64,000 nt of DNA from Allomuricauda sp. TMED12 (GCA_002167435.2 NHBR02000070.1:1-64000); one strand, 5' to 3'. Positions 9,449 through 18,917 are shown, numbered from the stretch's first letter. Notes: a model not told the origin generated them from the sequence alone. Numbers and translations are program-made.

Positions 9449-10756
9449 TTAATTTTGAATGTTTAATCCCTCTGCATTATAAAAAACATCTTGTAAGGCC
9501 GTTCGAATGTTCAAATTATATAATTTTCGATGGTCACGAGAGGGGTAAACCCGGTTGGATAGAAAAATAAAGGTCAGCTCTTTTTCGGGATCTGCCCAGA
9601 CAAAGGTTCCAGTAAAACCGGAATGGCCAAAACTTTTGAGGCTAGCTAGAGGGGAGGGGTAAGCTTCTTCCAAAGGAAGCTCTGGGTTATCGAGCAAGGG
9701 TTTGTCAAAACCTAATCCACGTCGGTTCTCATTTTCGGGATACTGCACTTCGGTAAATTCTTTTATGGTCTCTGCCGAAATAAGCTGTTGGCCATCCACA
9801 TTGCCATAATTTTGATAAAAGAGCATCAATTTGGCCAAATCATCCGCTGTGCCAAACAAACCTGCATTGCCCGAAACACCTCCTTTAAGTGATGCATTTT
9901 CGTCGTGTACCCAACCTTTTACCAAGGTTTTTCTAAAGAGTGTATCCACTTCGGTGGGAACAATGGCATTCACATAGTTGTTTTCTTTGGGTAGATATCC
10001 TAATGTATGACAGCCTAGAGGACGATAGAAGTTTTTATCCAAATAGGTTTGATAATCGGTTCCTGTGATTTGCTCGATCAAACTGGGGAAAATGAGAAAA
10101 GTGAGCCCGGAGTATTTGTATTTCTTGTCATCCGAGACTTTGGACCGGTTAATGATTCGGTTCATTTTTCGCTCGAACCGATTATTGATGAAGAGTTCAT
10201 CGTAAACTTGTCCTTGAAATCTTTTATCGGATGAGTGATGAATAAATCTTCTTTTAATTTTCCCATTTTTCCGAAGAACTTTCTGCAAAAACACAATATA
10301 GGGCACCAAACCTGCTTGATGCGCCAAAATCTCCCGAAGGGTGAGGTCCTTTTTGTCTTTTCGGCCTTTCCATGGCTTCCAATAAGTGCTGAAAGGTTTG
10401 TCCAGGTCAAGTTTGCCTTCGTCCACCAACTTCATCAAAGCGGGCAATGGCCCTGAAATTTTTGTAACGGAGGCAAGGTCGTATAAATCGTTCAATGCAA
10501 CAGGCTGAATGCTATCGTAGGTATGGAAACCATAAGCCTTGTGAAAAATAACAGTGTCGTTCTTTGCTACCAAGAGCTGTGCCCCTGGAAATGCCAAACT
10601 ATCAATGCCCATTTCCATAATGGAATCCACTTTTTGGTTGATGAAAGCCTCATCAAAACCTAATTTGGATGGGTAAGCATGGATTAGTTCTCGTTGGGCA
10701 AACCCAAAGGGCATCACTAAAGTGATGAGGAAAAACGAAACAGCTAGTTTTTTCAT
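9449..10756 (-). CDS. Secreted serine hydrolase, class C beta-lactamase-like
   Basis: 435-residue penicillin-binding-protein-like hydrolase. Signal peptide about 1-20 (cut near GFA/QRE). The SxxK motif is SVTK (S96, K99), the tyrosine motif is YSG in KYKYSGLTF near 218, and HSGFTG near 385 takes the place of the KTG motif. Such proteins act on D-amino-acid peptides or esters in the periplasm; real beta-lactam hydrolysis is not implied. It starts 12 bp after hemB and may be read through from the heme block. Confidence 0.87.
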   Translation of the reverse strand: MKKLAVSFFLITLVMPFGFAQRELIHAYPSKLGFDEAFINQKVDSIMEMGIDSLAFPGAQLLVAKNDTVIFHKAYGFHTYDSIQPVALNDLYDLASVTKISGPLPALMKLVDEGKLDLDKPFSTYWKPWKGRKDKKDLTLREILAHQAGLVPYIVFLQKVLRKNGKIKRRFIHHSSDKRFQGQVYDELFINNRFERKMNRIINRSKVSDDKKYKYSGLTFLIFPSLIEQITGTDYQTYLDKNFYRPLGCHTLGYLPKENNYVNAIVPTEVDTLFRKTLVKGWVHDENASLKGGVSGNAGLFGTADDLAKLMLFYQNYGNVDGQQLISAETIKEFTEVQYPENENRRGLGFDKPLLDNPELPLEEAYPSPLASLKSFGHSGFTGTFVWADPEKELTFIFLSNRVYPSRDHRKLYNLNIRTALQDVFYNAEGLNIQN

Positions 10757-10768
10757 TTAGGTTGAGGT

Positions 10769-11758
10769 TTATCCCAAAGTACGGATAAAATCCTTCGCAA
10801 AATAACTGGCTATGATATCGGCACCTGCTCTTTTTATAGCCGTCAATTGTTCCAACATCACGGCATCGTGGTCCAGCCATCCTTTTTCTGCTGCAGCTTT
10901 TACCATGGCATATTCTCCAGAAACTTGATACACTGCAACTGGAACTTCCACCTCATTTTTGATTTCCCGAACAATGTCCAAATAGCACAATCCAGGTTTT
11001 ACCATCACGATATCGGCGCCTTCGTCAATATCCATTTGGGTTTCTTTAATGGCTTCATACCGATTGGCATAATCCATTTGATAGGTTTTCTTATCCTTTG
11101 GCACATTTTCAATATCCACAGGTGCTGAATCCAGAGCATCACGGAACGGACCGTAAAAAGCACTGGCATATTTTGCAGAATAGGCCATAATCCCCGTGTT
11201 TAAAAAACCTTCATCTTCCAAAGCCTCGCGAATGGTGAGAATTCGGCCGTCCATCATATCGCTTGGTGCTACAAAATCAGCTCCGGCTTTGGCGTGGGAC
11301 ACGCTCATTTCTGCCAGAACTTCAGCAGTTTCATCATTTAGGATTTGCCCTTCAGCAACAATACCATCGTGTCCATAAGCGGAAAATGGGTCAAGGGCTA
11401 CATCTGTCATCACCAACATTTGTGGACAGGCGTTTTTTACGGTTTTTATGGCGCGTTGCATCAAACCGTTCGGGTTTAAAGCTTCGGTTCCTTTATTGTC
11501 TTTGAGTTTATCATCAACTTTTACAAAAAGAAGCACGGAGCACAATCCCATTTTCCAAAGTTCCTTGACTTCTTTTTCGAGATTGTCCAAACTCAACCTA
11601 AAATAGTTGGGCATGGATGGAATTTCTTCCTTTATTCCCATTCCTTCCGTGACAAATAAGGGTACCAAAAAATCATCCGGGGTTAAGGCGGTTTCCCGAA
11701 CCAATCTCCTAATGGATTTGGATGCACGTAGTCTTCTGTTTCGTATTAATGGATACAT
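10769..11758 (-). CDS. hemB: Porphobilinogen synthase (delta-aminolevulinic acid dehydratase)
   Basis: Condenses two 5-aminolevulinate molecules to porphobilinogen in the cytoplasm. 329 residues, normal length. Schiff-base lysines are K196 in MAYSAKYASAFYGPF and K254 in VMVKPG. The metal-site loop reads DVALDPFSAYGHDG, without the three cysteines of zinc-type enzymes, so this is a magnesium-type HemB. It is separated from hemF by the phzF-like gene and the four-helix protein gene, both on the same strand. Confidence 0.97.
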   Translation of the reverse strand: MYPLIRNRRLRASKSIRRLVRETALTPDDFLVPLFVTEGMGIKEEIPSMPNYFRLSLDNLEKEVKELWKMGLCSVLLFVKVDDKLKDNKGTEALNPNGLMQRAIKTVKNACPQMLVMTDVALDPFSAYGHDGIVAEGQILNDETAEVLAEMSVSHAKAGADFVAPSDMMDGRILTIREALEDEGFLNTGIMAYSAKYASAFYGPFRDALDSAPVDIENVPKDKKTYQMDYANRYEAIKETQMDIDEGADIVMVKPGLCYLDIVREIKNEVEVPVAVYQVSGEYAMVKAAAEKGWLDHDAVMLEQLTAIKRAGADIIASYFAKDFIRTLG

Positions 11759-11782
11759 ATCTTTAGTTTTAAGCTGAAAGCC

Positions 11783-12169
11783 TTAAGCTTCAAGTTGTTG
11801 GACTTTTGTTTTTAGTGATGCTTTTATGGTGTTGATCAATGCGGCGAGCATTTTCTTGATTTCATCTATTTCTGAAATAATATTTTGGGATATTTTTGAT
11901 TCAATATAACCCAAATCAGAAGCCAATAACAAAAGGTAATCCAATTCATGGGCAGAACCTGAAGCGATATACAGAAATCTAATAAATTCTTTTTGAGTTT
12001 CCCGTCCACATCCTTCAGCAATATTTGTAGGAATGGAGACTGAAGCCCTATTCATTTGAGAGGTTAGATTGTATTGCTCAGATTTTGGAAAATTCTTGGT
12101 CAACCTATAAACATTTAATACCAGTTGATGTGATTTTTCCCAGACCTTGTAATTCTTATAGTTTCCCAT
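11783..12169 (-). CDS. Four-helix bundle protein (S23 / IVS-protein family)
   Basis: 128-residue all-helical protein of the family first seen inside 23S rRNA intervening sequences. Typical motifs: VWEKSHQLVLNVYRLTKNFP at the N-terminus, LTSQMNRASVSIPTNIAEG in the middle, and FIRFLYIASGSAHELDYLLLLA. Function is unknown; in Bacteroidota it often stands alone as a small insert between other genes. Here it sits between hemB and the phzF-like gene, with AGCT-rich short repeats on both sides (two copies of CTTAGAGCT at 12172-12180 and 12193-12201; TTAAGCT-like repeats at 11768-11791). Confidence 0.88.
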   Translation of the reverse strand: MGNYKNYKVWEKSHQLVLNVYRLTKNFPKSEQYNLTSQMNRASVSIPTNIAEGCGRETQKEFIRFLYIASGSAHELDYLLLLASDLGYIESKISQNIISEIDEIKKMLAALINTIKASLKTKVQQLEA

Positions 12170-12171
12170 AG

Positions 12172-12201
12172 CTTAGAGCTTATTGCTGAATACTTAGAGC
12201 T
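12172..12201. repeat. Direct repeat CTTAGAGCT x2 beside the four-helix gene
   Basis: Two identical 9-bp copies (12172-12180 and 12193-12201), 12 bp apart, just upstream of the four-helix protein start. A related AGCTTAA-rich stretch lies past the gene's stop. They may mark the borders of an inserted segment. Confidence 0.5.
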
Positions 12202-12204
12202 ATT

Positions 12205-12993
12205 TTAAATGTCTATTTCTCCTGTTAGATAAAGCACTGCCTTCCCCGAAATTTTAACACGTTCACCCAAATATTCGCAGACCACATCGCCACCTCGTTT
12301 GGAAAGCTGTTTAGCTGTCATTTTGGTTTTATCCAATATTTCGGTCCAATAGGGAGTCAATGAAGTATGGGCAGAACCTGTCACAGGGTCTTCAGGAATT
12401 CCGCAAGCGGGAGCAAAAAAACGGGAAACAAAATCTACTTCCTCCCCTGGGGCTGTTACAATTACACCGCGAACATCCAATTGTCCCAACAAATGGTGGT
12501 TGGGTTCAATTGCTTCGATTTCTTTCTGGGAACGATACACCATCATATAGTCCGTTTTGCCCTTCAGGGTTTTTACCGGGGCTTTTCCAATAGCGGTGTC
12601 CAACTCCTCAATATTTTGGATCGCGATCAAATTATCCGTTGGAAAGTCCATGGTCAACCAGCCATTATCTGCTTTGTTTACCGTTAGATGACCACTTCGG
12701 CTTGAATAAAACTGAATGGTATCTTTTTCAAACTCATAAAAATGGAACAAAACAAAGGCTGTTGCCAAGGTGGCATGTCCGCAAAGGTCCACTTCCACTT
12801 CGGGGGTAAACCATCGCAGTTCATACTGGTCATCCTTTTTGACGGCAAATGCAGTTTCGGCCAAGTTGTTCTCTTGGGCAATTTTTTGCATTAATTCGGG
12901 ACTCAGCCACGAATCTAAAATACATACGGCGGCAGGATTTCCTCCAAAGGTCCGGTTGGTGAATGCATCTATTTGATAAATTTTCTGTCTCAT
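12205..12993 (-). CDS. PhzF-family isomerase/epimerase
   Basis: 262-residue protein of the PhzF/diaminopimelate-epimerase fold: QIDAFTNRTFGGNPAAVC at the start, NLAETAF with the catalytic glutamate E46, DLCGHATLATAF near 72, and GIPEDPVTGSAHTSL near 215. The substrate is unknown; phenazine genes are absent, so a phenazine role is unlikely. The ATG at 12993 is chosen because the longer frame (ATG at 13032) adds 13 non-conserved residues and would overlap hemF. It lies in the heme block on the same strand, 29 bp after hemF. Confidence 0.87.
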   Translation of the reverse strand: MRQKIYQIDAFTNRTFGGNPAAVCILDSWLSPELMQKIAQENNLAETAFAVKKDDQYELRWFTPEVEVDLCGHATLATAFVLFHFYEFEKDTIQFYSSRSGHLTVNKADNGWLTMDFPTDNLIAIQNIEELDTAIGKAPVKTLKGKTDYMMVYRSQKEIEAIEPNHHLLGQLDVRGVIVTAPGEEVDFVSRFFAPACGIPEDPVTGSAHTSLTPYWTEILDKTKMTAKQLSKRGGDVVCEYLGERVKISGKAVLYLTGEIDI

Positions 12994-13022
12994 TAGGCTT
13001 GGTTTCAAGGCAAAACTACGGA

Positions 13023-13925
13023 TTAAACCCAAGTTTTTGGGTTTTGCAGTACTGCTATCAATTTCTCTTCCTCGCTTCCTTTTTCAGGATGATGGTCATA
13101 TCGCCATTGCACATGTGGTGGTAGGCTCATCAAAATACTTTCAATACGGCCGTTTGTTTTTAGACCAAAAAGAGTGCCCTTATCGTGCACCAGATTAAAC
13201 TCTACATAACGGCCTCGACGAATTTCTTGCCAGTCCCTTTGTTCTTGGGAATAGGGTAAGTCTTTTCTTTTTTCAACAATTGGGGCATAGGCATCCAAAA
13301 AACTGTCCCCGACCTCGGTCACAAAATTGTACCAATCTTCCATACTGGTTTCTTCGGTTGCTTTGCAATAATCGAAGAACAACCCGCCTACACCACGAGC
13401 TTCGTTTCGGTGTGAATTCCAGAAATATTCGTCACATTTCTTTTTATAAGTGGGATAAAATTCTGGATTATGAGCATCGCAGGCCTTTTTGCAAACTGCA
13501 TGAAAATGGGTGGCATCTTCCTCGAATAAATAATAGGGGGTAAGGTCTTGTCCGCCACCAAACCATTGATCTACAATGTTGCCATCTTTATTGTACATTT
13601 CAAAATAGCGCCAATTTGCATGTACGGTCGGTACAATTGGGCTTTTTGGGTGAATTACCAAACTAAGGCCACAGGCAAAGAAGTCTACATCCTCCACACC
13701 AAAATAGTTTTGCATACTTTTTGGCAACGGGCCGTGAACTTTTGAAATATTTACACCGCCTTTTTCGAAAACTGCTCCGTTTTCAATTACACGGGTTCTG
13801 CCACCACCGCCTTCTTCGCGTTTCCAAAGGTCTTGCTGAAACTTTGCCGTTCCGTCCAGTTCTTCCAATTTTGAAGTAATGCTGTCCTGCAGTTGTTGAA
13901 TGTATTGGTAAAATTTATCTTTCAT
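13023..13925 (-). CDS. hemF: Oxygen-dependent coproporphyrinogen III oxidase
   Basis: Aerobic oxidative decarboxylation of coproporphyrinogen III to protoporphyrinogen IX. 300 residues. Signature segments: HANWRYFEM, WFGGGQDLTPYY, the YFWNSHRNEARGVGGLFFD region and RGRYVEFNLVHDKGT, then ILMSLPPHVQWRYD near the C-terminus. The start MKDKFYQYIQQLQ at 13925 is preferred over an upstream ATG at 13964, which would lie inside the GNAT gene. It overlaps the GNAT stop by 11 bp, so translation is probably coupled. Use of HemF implies growth with oxygen. Confidence 0.96.
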   Translation of the reverse strand: MKDKFYQYIQQLQDSITSKLEELDGTAKFQQDLWKREEGGGGRTRVIENGAVFEKGGVNISKVHGPLPKSMQNYFGVEDVDFFACGLSLVIHPKSPIVPTVHANWRYFEMYNKDGNIVDQWFGGGQDLTPYYLFEEDATHFHAVCKKACDAHNPEFYPTYKKKCDEYFWNSHRNEARGVGGLFFDYCKATEETSMEDWYNFVTEVGDSFLDAYAPIVEKRKDLPYSQEQRDWQEIRRGRYVEFNLVHDKGTLFGLKTNGRIESILMSLPPHVQWRYDHHPEKGSEEEKLIAVLQNPKTWV

Positions 13926-14448
13926 AATGTAATTCATAAAGTTCCATATCAAGAGGAGCCTCATTTGGAGGTTGATAAGCTTCGGATAAGGTTTTTATCC
14001 AAAGAAAACCCGTTTTTTCGGCAACTCTAATGCTGGCCACATTACTATTGTGGGCAAAGATTTTTAATTTTTTGAGCTTAAGTTCTTCAAAGGCCAGTTC
14101 GACAATGTTTTTAACGCTTTGAGAAATGATTCCCTTTCCTTGATGTTTTTTGTCCAAACAATAAGCCAATTCTCCTTCACCAGTGTCCCAGTTTAATTCT
14201 TTGAGAATAACAAGTCCAATAACTTTGTTGTTCTTGTACCTTATGGCATAGGTAAACTCAATTTTTTGTTCTATTTCCTTAGCTTTTTTGGAAATATATA
14301 GTCGAGAGTTTTCTGCGGATTGATTCTGAGATAGGGTTTTTGTAAAAAAACGGTTAAAAATGTCAGTATTGGAAGTCATCATATGGCAGAGATTCTCTGC
14401 ATCGGTCTCATTCAGATAACTTATTTTGAATAATTCTGACTTTTTCAT
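13915..14448 (-). CDS. GNAT-family N-acetyltransferase
   Basis: 177-residue acyl-CoA transferase of the RimJ/RimL type (acetyltransferase acting on a protein N-terminus or small amine; target unknown). The acetyl-CoA pyrophosphate loop is the region ELAYCLDKKHQGKGIISQSV near 110 (Q/RxxGxG-like HQGKGI), followed by NSNVASIRVAEKTGFLW near 140. Embedded between hemE and hemF with a 2-bp gap upstream and an 11-bp overlap downstream, so it is co-transcribed with heme genes. Confidence 0.85.
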   Translation of the reverse strand: MKKSELFKISYLNETDAENLCHMMTSNTDIFNRFFTKTLSQNQSAENSRLYISKKAKEIEQKIEFTYAIRYKNNKVIGLVILKELNWDTGEGELAYCLDKKHQGKGIISQSVKNIVELAFEELKLKKLKIFAHNSNVASIRVAEKTGFLWIKTLSEAYQPPNEAPLDMELYELHYER

Positions 14449-14450
14449 TT

Positions 14451-14936
14451 CTAAAGAATATGTACCATTCGGTTTTTAAATTCTGAAAGTGATGTGTACT
14501 CATCAATTTTGATGGATTCCAAAGCCATTTTATTTAAAAGCTCAACGATTTCATTTTCTGATTTTTCAGGATGCTGTCTAAAAATGTATCGTCCCACTTC
14601 ATTGTTGTGCAAATCCATTTTCTTTGGCAGCACTTTATTTGGAAATGAATCCTCGTGCCAATCGGTCACCTTTTTTGCCCATGCCAAAGCTATTTCCTCG
14701 TTCCTTTGCCATTTTAAACACCGTTTTGCAATCAAGTAATTCCAAAAAGCATGTCTAAATGCATTTGCGGGACCATTTTTGTGATGTAGCTTACCATAGT
14801 TTTTGGTAGAGATGGCTATGCAATCCTTGGTGGCCTTTATGGTCGGAAGTATAAAGTGTGGCCGGCTCAATCCAATTAATACACCTTTCAGTATATTTTT
14901 AAAATCAACTCGCTTTATTACAGCAAAAAGGTTCAC
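14451..14936 (-). CDS. DUF6973-like conserved hypothetical protein
   Basis: 161 residues without signal peptide or membrane segment. The conserved core reads [15 protein letters not shown] (residues about 54-68) followed by [11 protein letters not shown] and [12 protein letters not shown]; the spaced His, Asp and Glu residues could bind a metal. I match it to the DUF6973 family from memory of this core and no function is established. Its start overlaps the hemE stop by 4 bp (ATGA) and the GNAT gene follows after 2 bp, so it is translated as part of the heme operon. Confidence 0.75.
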   Translation of the reverse strand: MNLFAVIKRVDFKNILKGVLIGLSRPHFILPTIKATKDCIAISTKNYGKLHHKNGPANAFRHAFWNYLIAKRCLKWQRNEEIALAWAKKVTDWHEDSFPNKVLPKKMDLHNNEVGRYIFRQHPEKSENEIVELLNKMALESIKIDEYTSLSEFKNRMVHIL

Positions 14937-15958
14937 TCCCTGTATTCTTTTACCGCATCAATAAATGCTTTTGCATTTTCCACAGGAATATGAGGCAAAA
15001 TTCCATGACCAAGGTTAACTATGTATTTGTCCTTACCAAAGTCACGAATCATTTGTGTGACCATTTCCTTGATTTTCTCAGGTGGCGAAAGCAAGCGTGC
15101 GGGGTCAAAATTACCTTGAAGGGTAACATTTCCTCCCGTTAAGTATCTTGCATTTTGAGGTGAACAGGTCCAATCAACCCCAACGGCCGAAGCACCTGAA
15201 TTAGCCATTTCCTTGAGTGCGAACCAGCATCCTTTTCCAAAGACGATTACAGGTGCTTCATCTTTTAATGCATCCACGATCTGCTGAATGTATTTCCAGG
15301 AAAACTCCTGGTAATCCTTGGGAGAAAGCATTCCCCCCCAGGAGTCAAAAACCTGAACGGCGTTGACACCTGCTTTGACCTTTGCTTTAAGGTAGGCAAT
15401 AGTCGTATCGGTAATTTTTTGAAGCAATTCGTGGGCAGCTTCTGGCTGCGTAAAGCAAAATCCTCTGGCTTTGTCAAAACTCTTGCTGCCTTGACCTTCC
15501 ACGCAATAACAAAGGAGCGTCCAAGGAGATCCCGCAAATCCAATCAAAGGAACTTCATCATTCAATTTTTCCTTTGTCATTGTAATGGCATCCATCACAT
15601 AGCCCAACGTATCTTGAATATCTGGAACGATTACCCTGTCCAAATCGGCTTTCGAGCGGATCGGATTTGGTAAATAAGGTCCGAAATTAGGTTTCATCTC
15701 TACCTCGATGTCCATTGCCTGCGGAATAACTAAAATGTCACTGAACAAAATAGCGGCATCCATTCCGTATCGGCGGATGGGCTGCACGGTGATTTCGGAG
15801 GCCAGTTCCGGTGTCTGGCAACGGGTAAAGAAATCGTATTTTTTACGGAGTTCCATAAACTCAGGCAAATAGCGCCCTGCCTGTCGCATCATCCATACGG
15901 GAGGTCGTTCAACGGTTTCGCCTTTTAATGCTTTTAGGAACAAGTCGTTTTTTATCAT
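14933..15958 (-). CDS. hemE: Uroporphyrinogen decarboxylase
   Basis: Removes four acetate carboxyls from uroporphyrinogen III to give coproporphyrinogen III. 341 residues. Signatures: [17 protein letters not shown] at residues about 18-34, [11 protein letters not shown] near 92 with the catalytic-site Asp, GFAGSPWTL near 140, and [18 protein letters not shown] near the C-terminus. Overlaps hemD by 4 bp and DUF6973 by 4 bp, indicating translational coupling. Confidence 0.97.
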   Translation of the reverse strand: MIKNDLFLKALKGETVERPPVWMMRQAGRYLPEFMELRKKYDFFTRCQTPELASEITVQPIRRYGMDAAILFSDILVIPQAMDIEVEMKPNFGPYLPNPIRSKADLDRVIVPDIQDTLGYVMDAITMTKEKLNDEVPLIGFAGSPWTLLCYCVEGQGSKSFDKARGFCFTQPEAAHELLQKITDTTIAYLKAKVKAGVNAVQVFDSWGGMLSPKDYQEFSWKYIQQIVDALKDEAPVIVFGKGCWFALKEMANSGASAVGVDWTCSPQNARYLTGGNVTLQGNFDPARLLSPPEKIKEMVTQMIRDFGKDKYIVNLGHGILPHIPVENAKAFIDAVKEYRE

Positions 15959-16617
15959 AAGTGTTTGAAATGATTAATCGCCTGAACCAACACGTTTTCA
16001 ACAGTTGGTTTATTGGCTACAATACTATTTTTTGAATGTTTACGAGCTTCAGTGGCCGTGGTTTCCCCAATACAGAACAATGTGCAGTTCCCTAAGGTGT
16101 TTTCCAAAAGAAAGCTTCGAATGCCACTAGGGCTAAAGAACAGAATACCATCAAAATCCCGTTTAAACGCCTTTGGATTTAGATTTGTGTGGTACACCTC
16201 CAATTCTTTATACTGAACGTTGTTTTTTGTTAGCATATCGGGGAGTTCACCCCTTCTTTTATTGCCGCAAAGAAACACAAATGTCTCGTTTTGATGTCGT
16301 TTTATAATGTTTTCTGCCAATTCTGATGCATTTTCAGCTATTTCCACCACTTTCAACCCATTTTCTTCTAAAAGTGCTTTTGTCTTTCCACCTACACAAA
16401 AGATGTTGAACTTTGAATAATCCAAACCTTTGGTTTGATTCAGAAAAGCCTTTACCGCATTCTTGCTAGTGAAAATATAGTTTTGGCAATCAAAGGGAAT
16501 TTCTACATCCAGCAACTCTATTTTTAGAGCATCGTACTCCACCAATCCCAAACCGGAATTTAGAAACAGTTCCTTTTGGGGCAAACTCAGCATTTTAGTG
16601 GACAGTACTGTTTTCAT
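15955..16617 (-). CDS. hemD: Uroporphyrinogen-III synthase
   Basis: Cyclises hydroxymethylbilane with ring-D inversion to uroporphyrinogen III. 220 residues, slightly short as usual in Flavobacteriia. Family sequence is weakly conserved; support comes from the two-lobed pattern ([13 protein letters not shown] near 50, [17 protein letters not shown] near 72, [15 protein letters not shown] near 115, [14 protein letters not shown] near 160, [13 protein letters not shown] near 185) and from its place between hemC and hemE. It overlaps hemC by 23 bp and hemE by 4 bp. Confidence 0.93.
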   Translation of the reverse strand: MKTVLSTKMLSLPQKELFLNSGLGLVEYDALKIELLDVEIPFDCQNYIFTSKNAVKAFLNQTKGLDYSKFNIFCVGGKTKALLEENGLKVVEIAENASELAENIIKRHQNETFVFLCGNKRRGELPDMLTKNNVQYKELEVYHTNLNPKAFKRDFDGILFFSPSGIRSFLLENTLGNCTLFCIGETTATEARKHSKNSIVANKPTVENVLVQAINHFKHL

Positions 16618-17521
16618 TTCTGATTTCCTGCATCAATTTATCACCTCCTTTTTGCAAGACTTCTTCGGCAGAAGTTTTACCAAGATCTTTGGCATTGGAC
16701 AATTTCACTTCTTTTTTTATGTCAATTTTCTGTTTCCCATCCAAAGAGAAAACAACGCCTTCAAAATAAACCGTTTTATCTTTTATTTGAGCCAAAGCGC
16801 CTATCGGAGCGGTACAACCACCTTCCAACGTACGTAAAAACTCTCGTTCAATGGTAGTTGCTATTTCAGTTTCGGAATGATTCAATTTGCCCAATGCTTC
16901 TCTGGTAAAATCATCCTTTTCCTTGGCAACTACCAGCATGGCACCCTGTGCCGGAGCGGGAATCATCCAGTCCAATGGAATGGCATCTTTGGGCAATAGT
17001 TTGATGCGTTCCAATCCTGCCTGGGCAAAAATAGCGCCTTGCCAATCGTTTTCAATCAATTTTATAAGCCGCGTATTCACATTTCCTCTTAAATCCACCA
17101 CTTTGTGATTGGGATATTTGTTCAGCCATTGTGCTTTTCTTCGCAAGCTACCTGTTGCAATGGTTGCAGGTGCATCGGATTCCAGAAATCCAGAACCTTT
17201 GTGCACTAAAATATCAAAGGTTATCGCACGTTCCAAAACAGCTACTTGCACTATTCCTTTGGGTAGTTGGGTAGGTACATCTTTCATAGAATGCACCGCA
17301 ATGTCAATGTCTCCTTTCAACAGGGCCACATCTAAAGTTTTGGTGAAAATACCCGTTACTCCAAGCTCATACAGTGGTTTGTCCAATACTTGGTCCCCCA
17401 GAGATTTGGTAGGTACCAAAATGGTGTCGTACCCTAGTGCTTCCAACTTTTTTTGTACGGTAGTGGCTTGCCACAGTGCGAGTTCGCTGTCGCGGGTTCC
17501 AATTCGGATTATTTTGCTCAT
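16595..17521 (-). CDS. hemC: Hydroxymethylbilane synthase (porphobilinogen deaminase)
   Basis: Polymerises four porphobilinogens to hydroxymethylbilane. 308 residues. Signatures: RIGTRDSELALWQA at the N-terminus, AVHSMKDVPTQLP with catalytic D81, ATGSLRRKAQW and LRGNVNTRL, and GGCTAPIGA with C236, which carries the dipyrromethane cofactor. Its ATG overlaps the hemA stop (4 bp). Confidence 0.97.
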   Translation of the reverse strand: MSKIIRIGTRDSELALWQATTVQKKLEALGYDTILVPTKSLGDQVLDKPLYELGVTGIFTKTLDVALLKGDIDIAVHSMKDVPTQLPKGIVQVAVLERAITFDILVHKGSGFLESDAPATIATGSLRRKAQWLNKYPNHKVVDLRGNVNTRLIKLIENDWQGAIFAQAGLERIKLLPKDAIPLDWMIPAPAQGAMLVVAKEKDDFTREALGKLNHSETEIATTIEREFLRTLEGGCTAPIGALAQIKDKTVYFEGVVFSLDGKQKIDIKKEVKLSNAKDLGKTSAEEVLQKGGDKLMQEIRNENSTVH

Positions 17522-18774
17522 TTGGAATGTAGTTCTAGCTGAAAAACTTTTTGGATAAGCTCTAGACTGTCTTCGGTGTCGACCTCGTTGCTCTTTAAGT
17601 GGTTGGCAAACTGCTTGGTAATTTTTTGAATAATTCTGTCCGAGATGATTTCTGCCTGAATTTGGTCAAATCCTTCAATTTTTTTGGTCTGAAAATCGAT
17701 TTCTTCAATTTTCATCGTATTCAGCTTATCCTTGAGCGCATTGATCACTGGGGCAAACTTTCGGGTTTCCAACCATTTTAGAAAATCCTTTTTCACCTTC
17801 TCTATGATAGCCTCTGCTTTTGGAACGTATTCCTTTCTCTTGGTTAAGGTCTCATCTGTAATCTGTGATAGTTGATCTAAATGTACTAAAGTTACATTAT
17901 CTAATTCCTTTACGTCGTCCGATACATTTTTAGGAACGGACAGGTCCAAAACCAACAATGGTTTTTTTGGATAGATCAATGCTTTCGAAACGGTGGGCAA
18001 TTGTGCTCCGGTGGCCACCACAAGAATATCGGCTTTGCGAATTTCTGTTTGCAAATCGCCATAATCCCTAACGGTCAACTGGAACTTGCCTGCAACATCT
18101 TCTGCTTTTTCTCTGGTCCTGTTGATTAAAGTAATGTGGGTATTATTAGAATGCTTTACCAAATTTTCGCAGGTGTTTCTTCCAATTTTACCTGTTCCGA
18201 ACAACAAGATGTTCTTGTTGGAAATGTCGTCGACATTGTCCAAAATATATTTTACCGAGGCAAATGCTACCGATGTAGCACCCGAAGATAATTCCGTTTC
18301 GTTTTTGATACGCTTGCTGGCCTGAATCACCGAATTGCACAAACGTTCCAGAAATGGATTGGCCATTTCTTGCTTTTTGGAGCGATAAAATCCTTGCTTT
18401 ATTTGGCTAATGATTTCAAAATCCCCTAAAATCTGACTATCGAGACCAGTACCTACTTTGAACATGTGGGAGATGGCATCGTGATTTTTGTAGACATAGG
18501 CCACCTCTTGGAATTCTTCGACCGTTCCCTTGGTTTGGTCACAAAGTAACTTGATAAGCTGATAAGGGTGTTGTGCAAAACCGTAAAGTTCAGTCCTGTT
18601 ACAGGTGGAAATCGCCAAAAGACCATCAATTCCGATTTCCTTGGCCTTGCCCAAAATATGGTCAATGGCAGGAACATCCAGACTGAACTTTCCTCTCACC
18701 TCTGCATCCGCCTTCTTGTAACTCAAACCAATGGCATAGAAGGAATTATGTTTTGAAATATGGTAGTTCCTCAT
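17518..18774 (-). CDS. hemA: Glutamyl-tRNA reductase
   Basis: First committed step of the C5 heme pathway: NADPH-dependent reduction of glutamyl-tRNA to glutamate-1-semialdehyde. 418 residues from the ATG at 18774. Nucleophilic cysteine C58 in ISTCNRTELYG, LDSQILGDFEIISQIKQ near 115, and the NAD(P)-binding stretch NILLFGTGKIGRNTCENL near 185. A longer frame from 18819 adds 15 residues that are not family-like and would cover the promoter, so the shorter start is used. First gene of the hemACDE series; divergent from the AraC-family regulator. Confidence 0.96.
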   Translation of the reverse strand: MRNYHISKHNSFYAIGLSYKKADAEVRGKFSLDVPAIDHILGKAKEIGIDGLLAISTCNRTELYGFAQHPYQLIKLLCDQTKGTVEEFQEVAYVYKNHDAISHMFKVGTGLDSQILGDFEIISQIKQGFYRSKKQEMANPFLERLCNSVIQASKRIKNETELSSGATSVAFASVKYILDNVDDISNKNILLFGTGKIGRNTCENLVKHSNNTHITLINRTREKAEDVAGKFQLTVRDYGDLQTEIRKADILVVATGAQLPTVSKALIYPKKPLLVLDLSVPKNVSDDVKELDNVTLVHLDQLSQITDETLTKRKEYVPKAEAIIEKVKKDFLKWLETRKFAPVINALKDKLNTMKIEEIDFQTKKIEGFDQIQAEIISDRIIQKITKQFANHLKSNEVDTEDSLELIQKVFQLELHSK

Positions 18775-18794
18775 AAAGGATATAAATCGCAAGA

Positions 18795-18802
18795 CAAAAG
18801 TA
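18795..18802 (-). promoter_or_regulatory. Candidate hemA promoter -7 element
   Basis: The minus strand reads TACTTTTG, an exact match to the Bacteroidota -7 consensus TAnnTTTG, 20 bp upstream of the hemA ATG. The nearest upstream TTG is only 14 bp away instead of the usual 17-23, so the -33 element is poor. Activation by the adjacent AraC protein could compensate (inference). Confidence 0.4.
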
Positions 18803-18887
18803 ATAGGGTTATAGGTCAAAAAATAACGCTAGCGGAACTATAAATTACAGTGAGTATTATTTTATGTTTTATTTTCGATAATATTGG

Positions 18888-18917
18888 TTGAAAGCATTGT
18901 TATTATTGATATATTTG
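18888..18917 (+). promoter_or_regulatory. Bacteroidota-type promoter of the AraC gene
   Basis: TTG at 18888-18890, a 19-bp spacer and TATATTTG at 18910-18917 match both elements of the Bacteroidota housekeeping promoter with ideal spacing. A start near 18924 would give a leader of about 60 nt before the ATG at 18985. Confidence 0.65.

Noticed and set aside
12994..13032. Longer start for the PhzF-like protein
   Set aside because: The extra 13 residues are not family-like and would overlap hemF; the ATG at 12993 begins the conserved QIDAFTNRTF segment.
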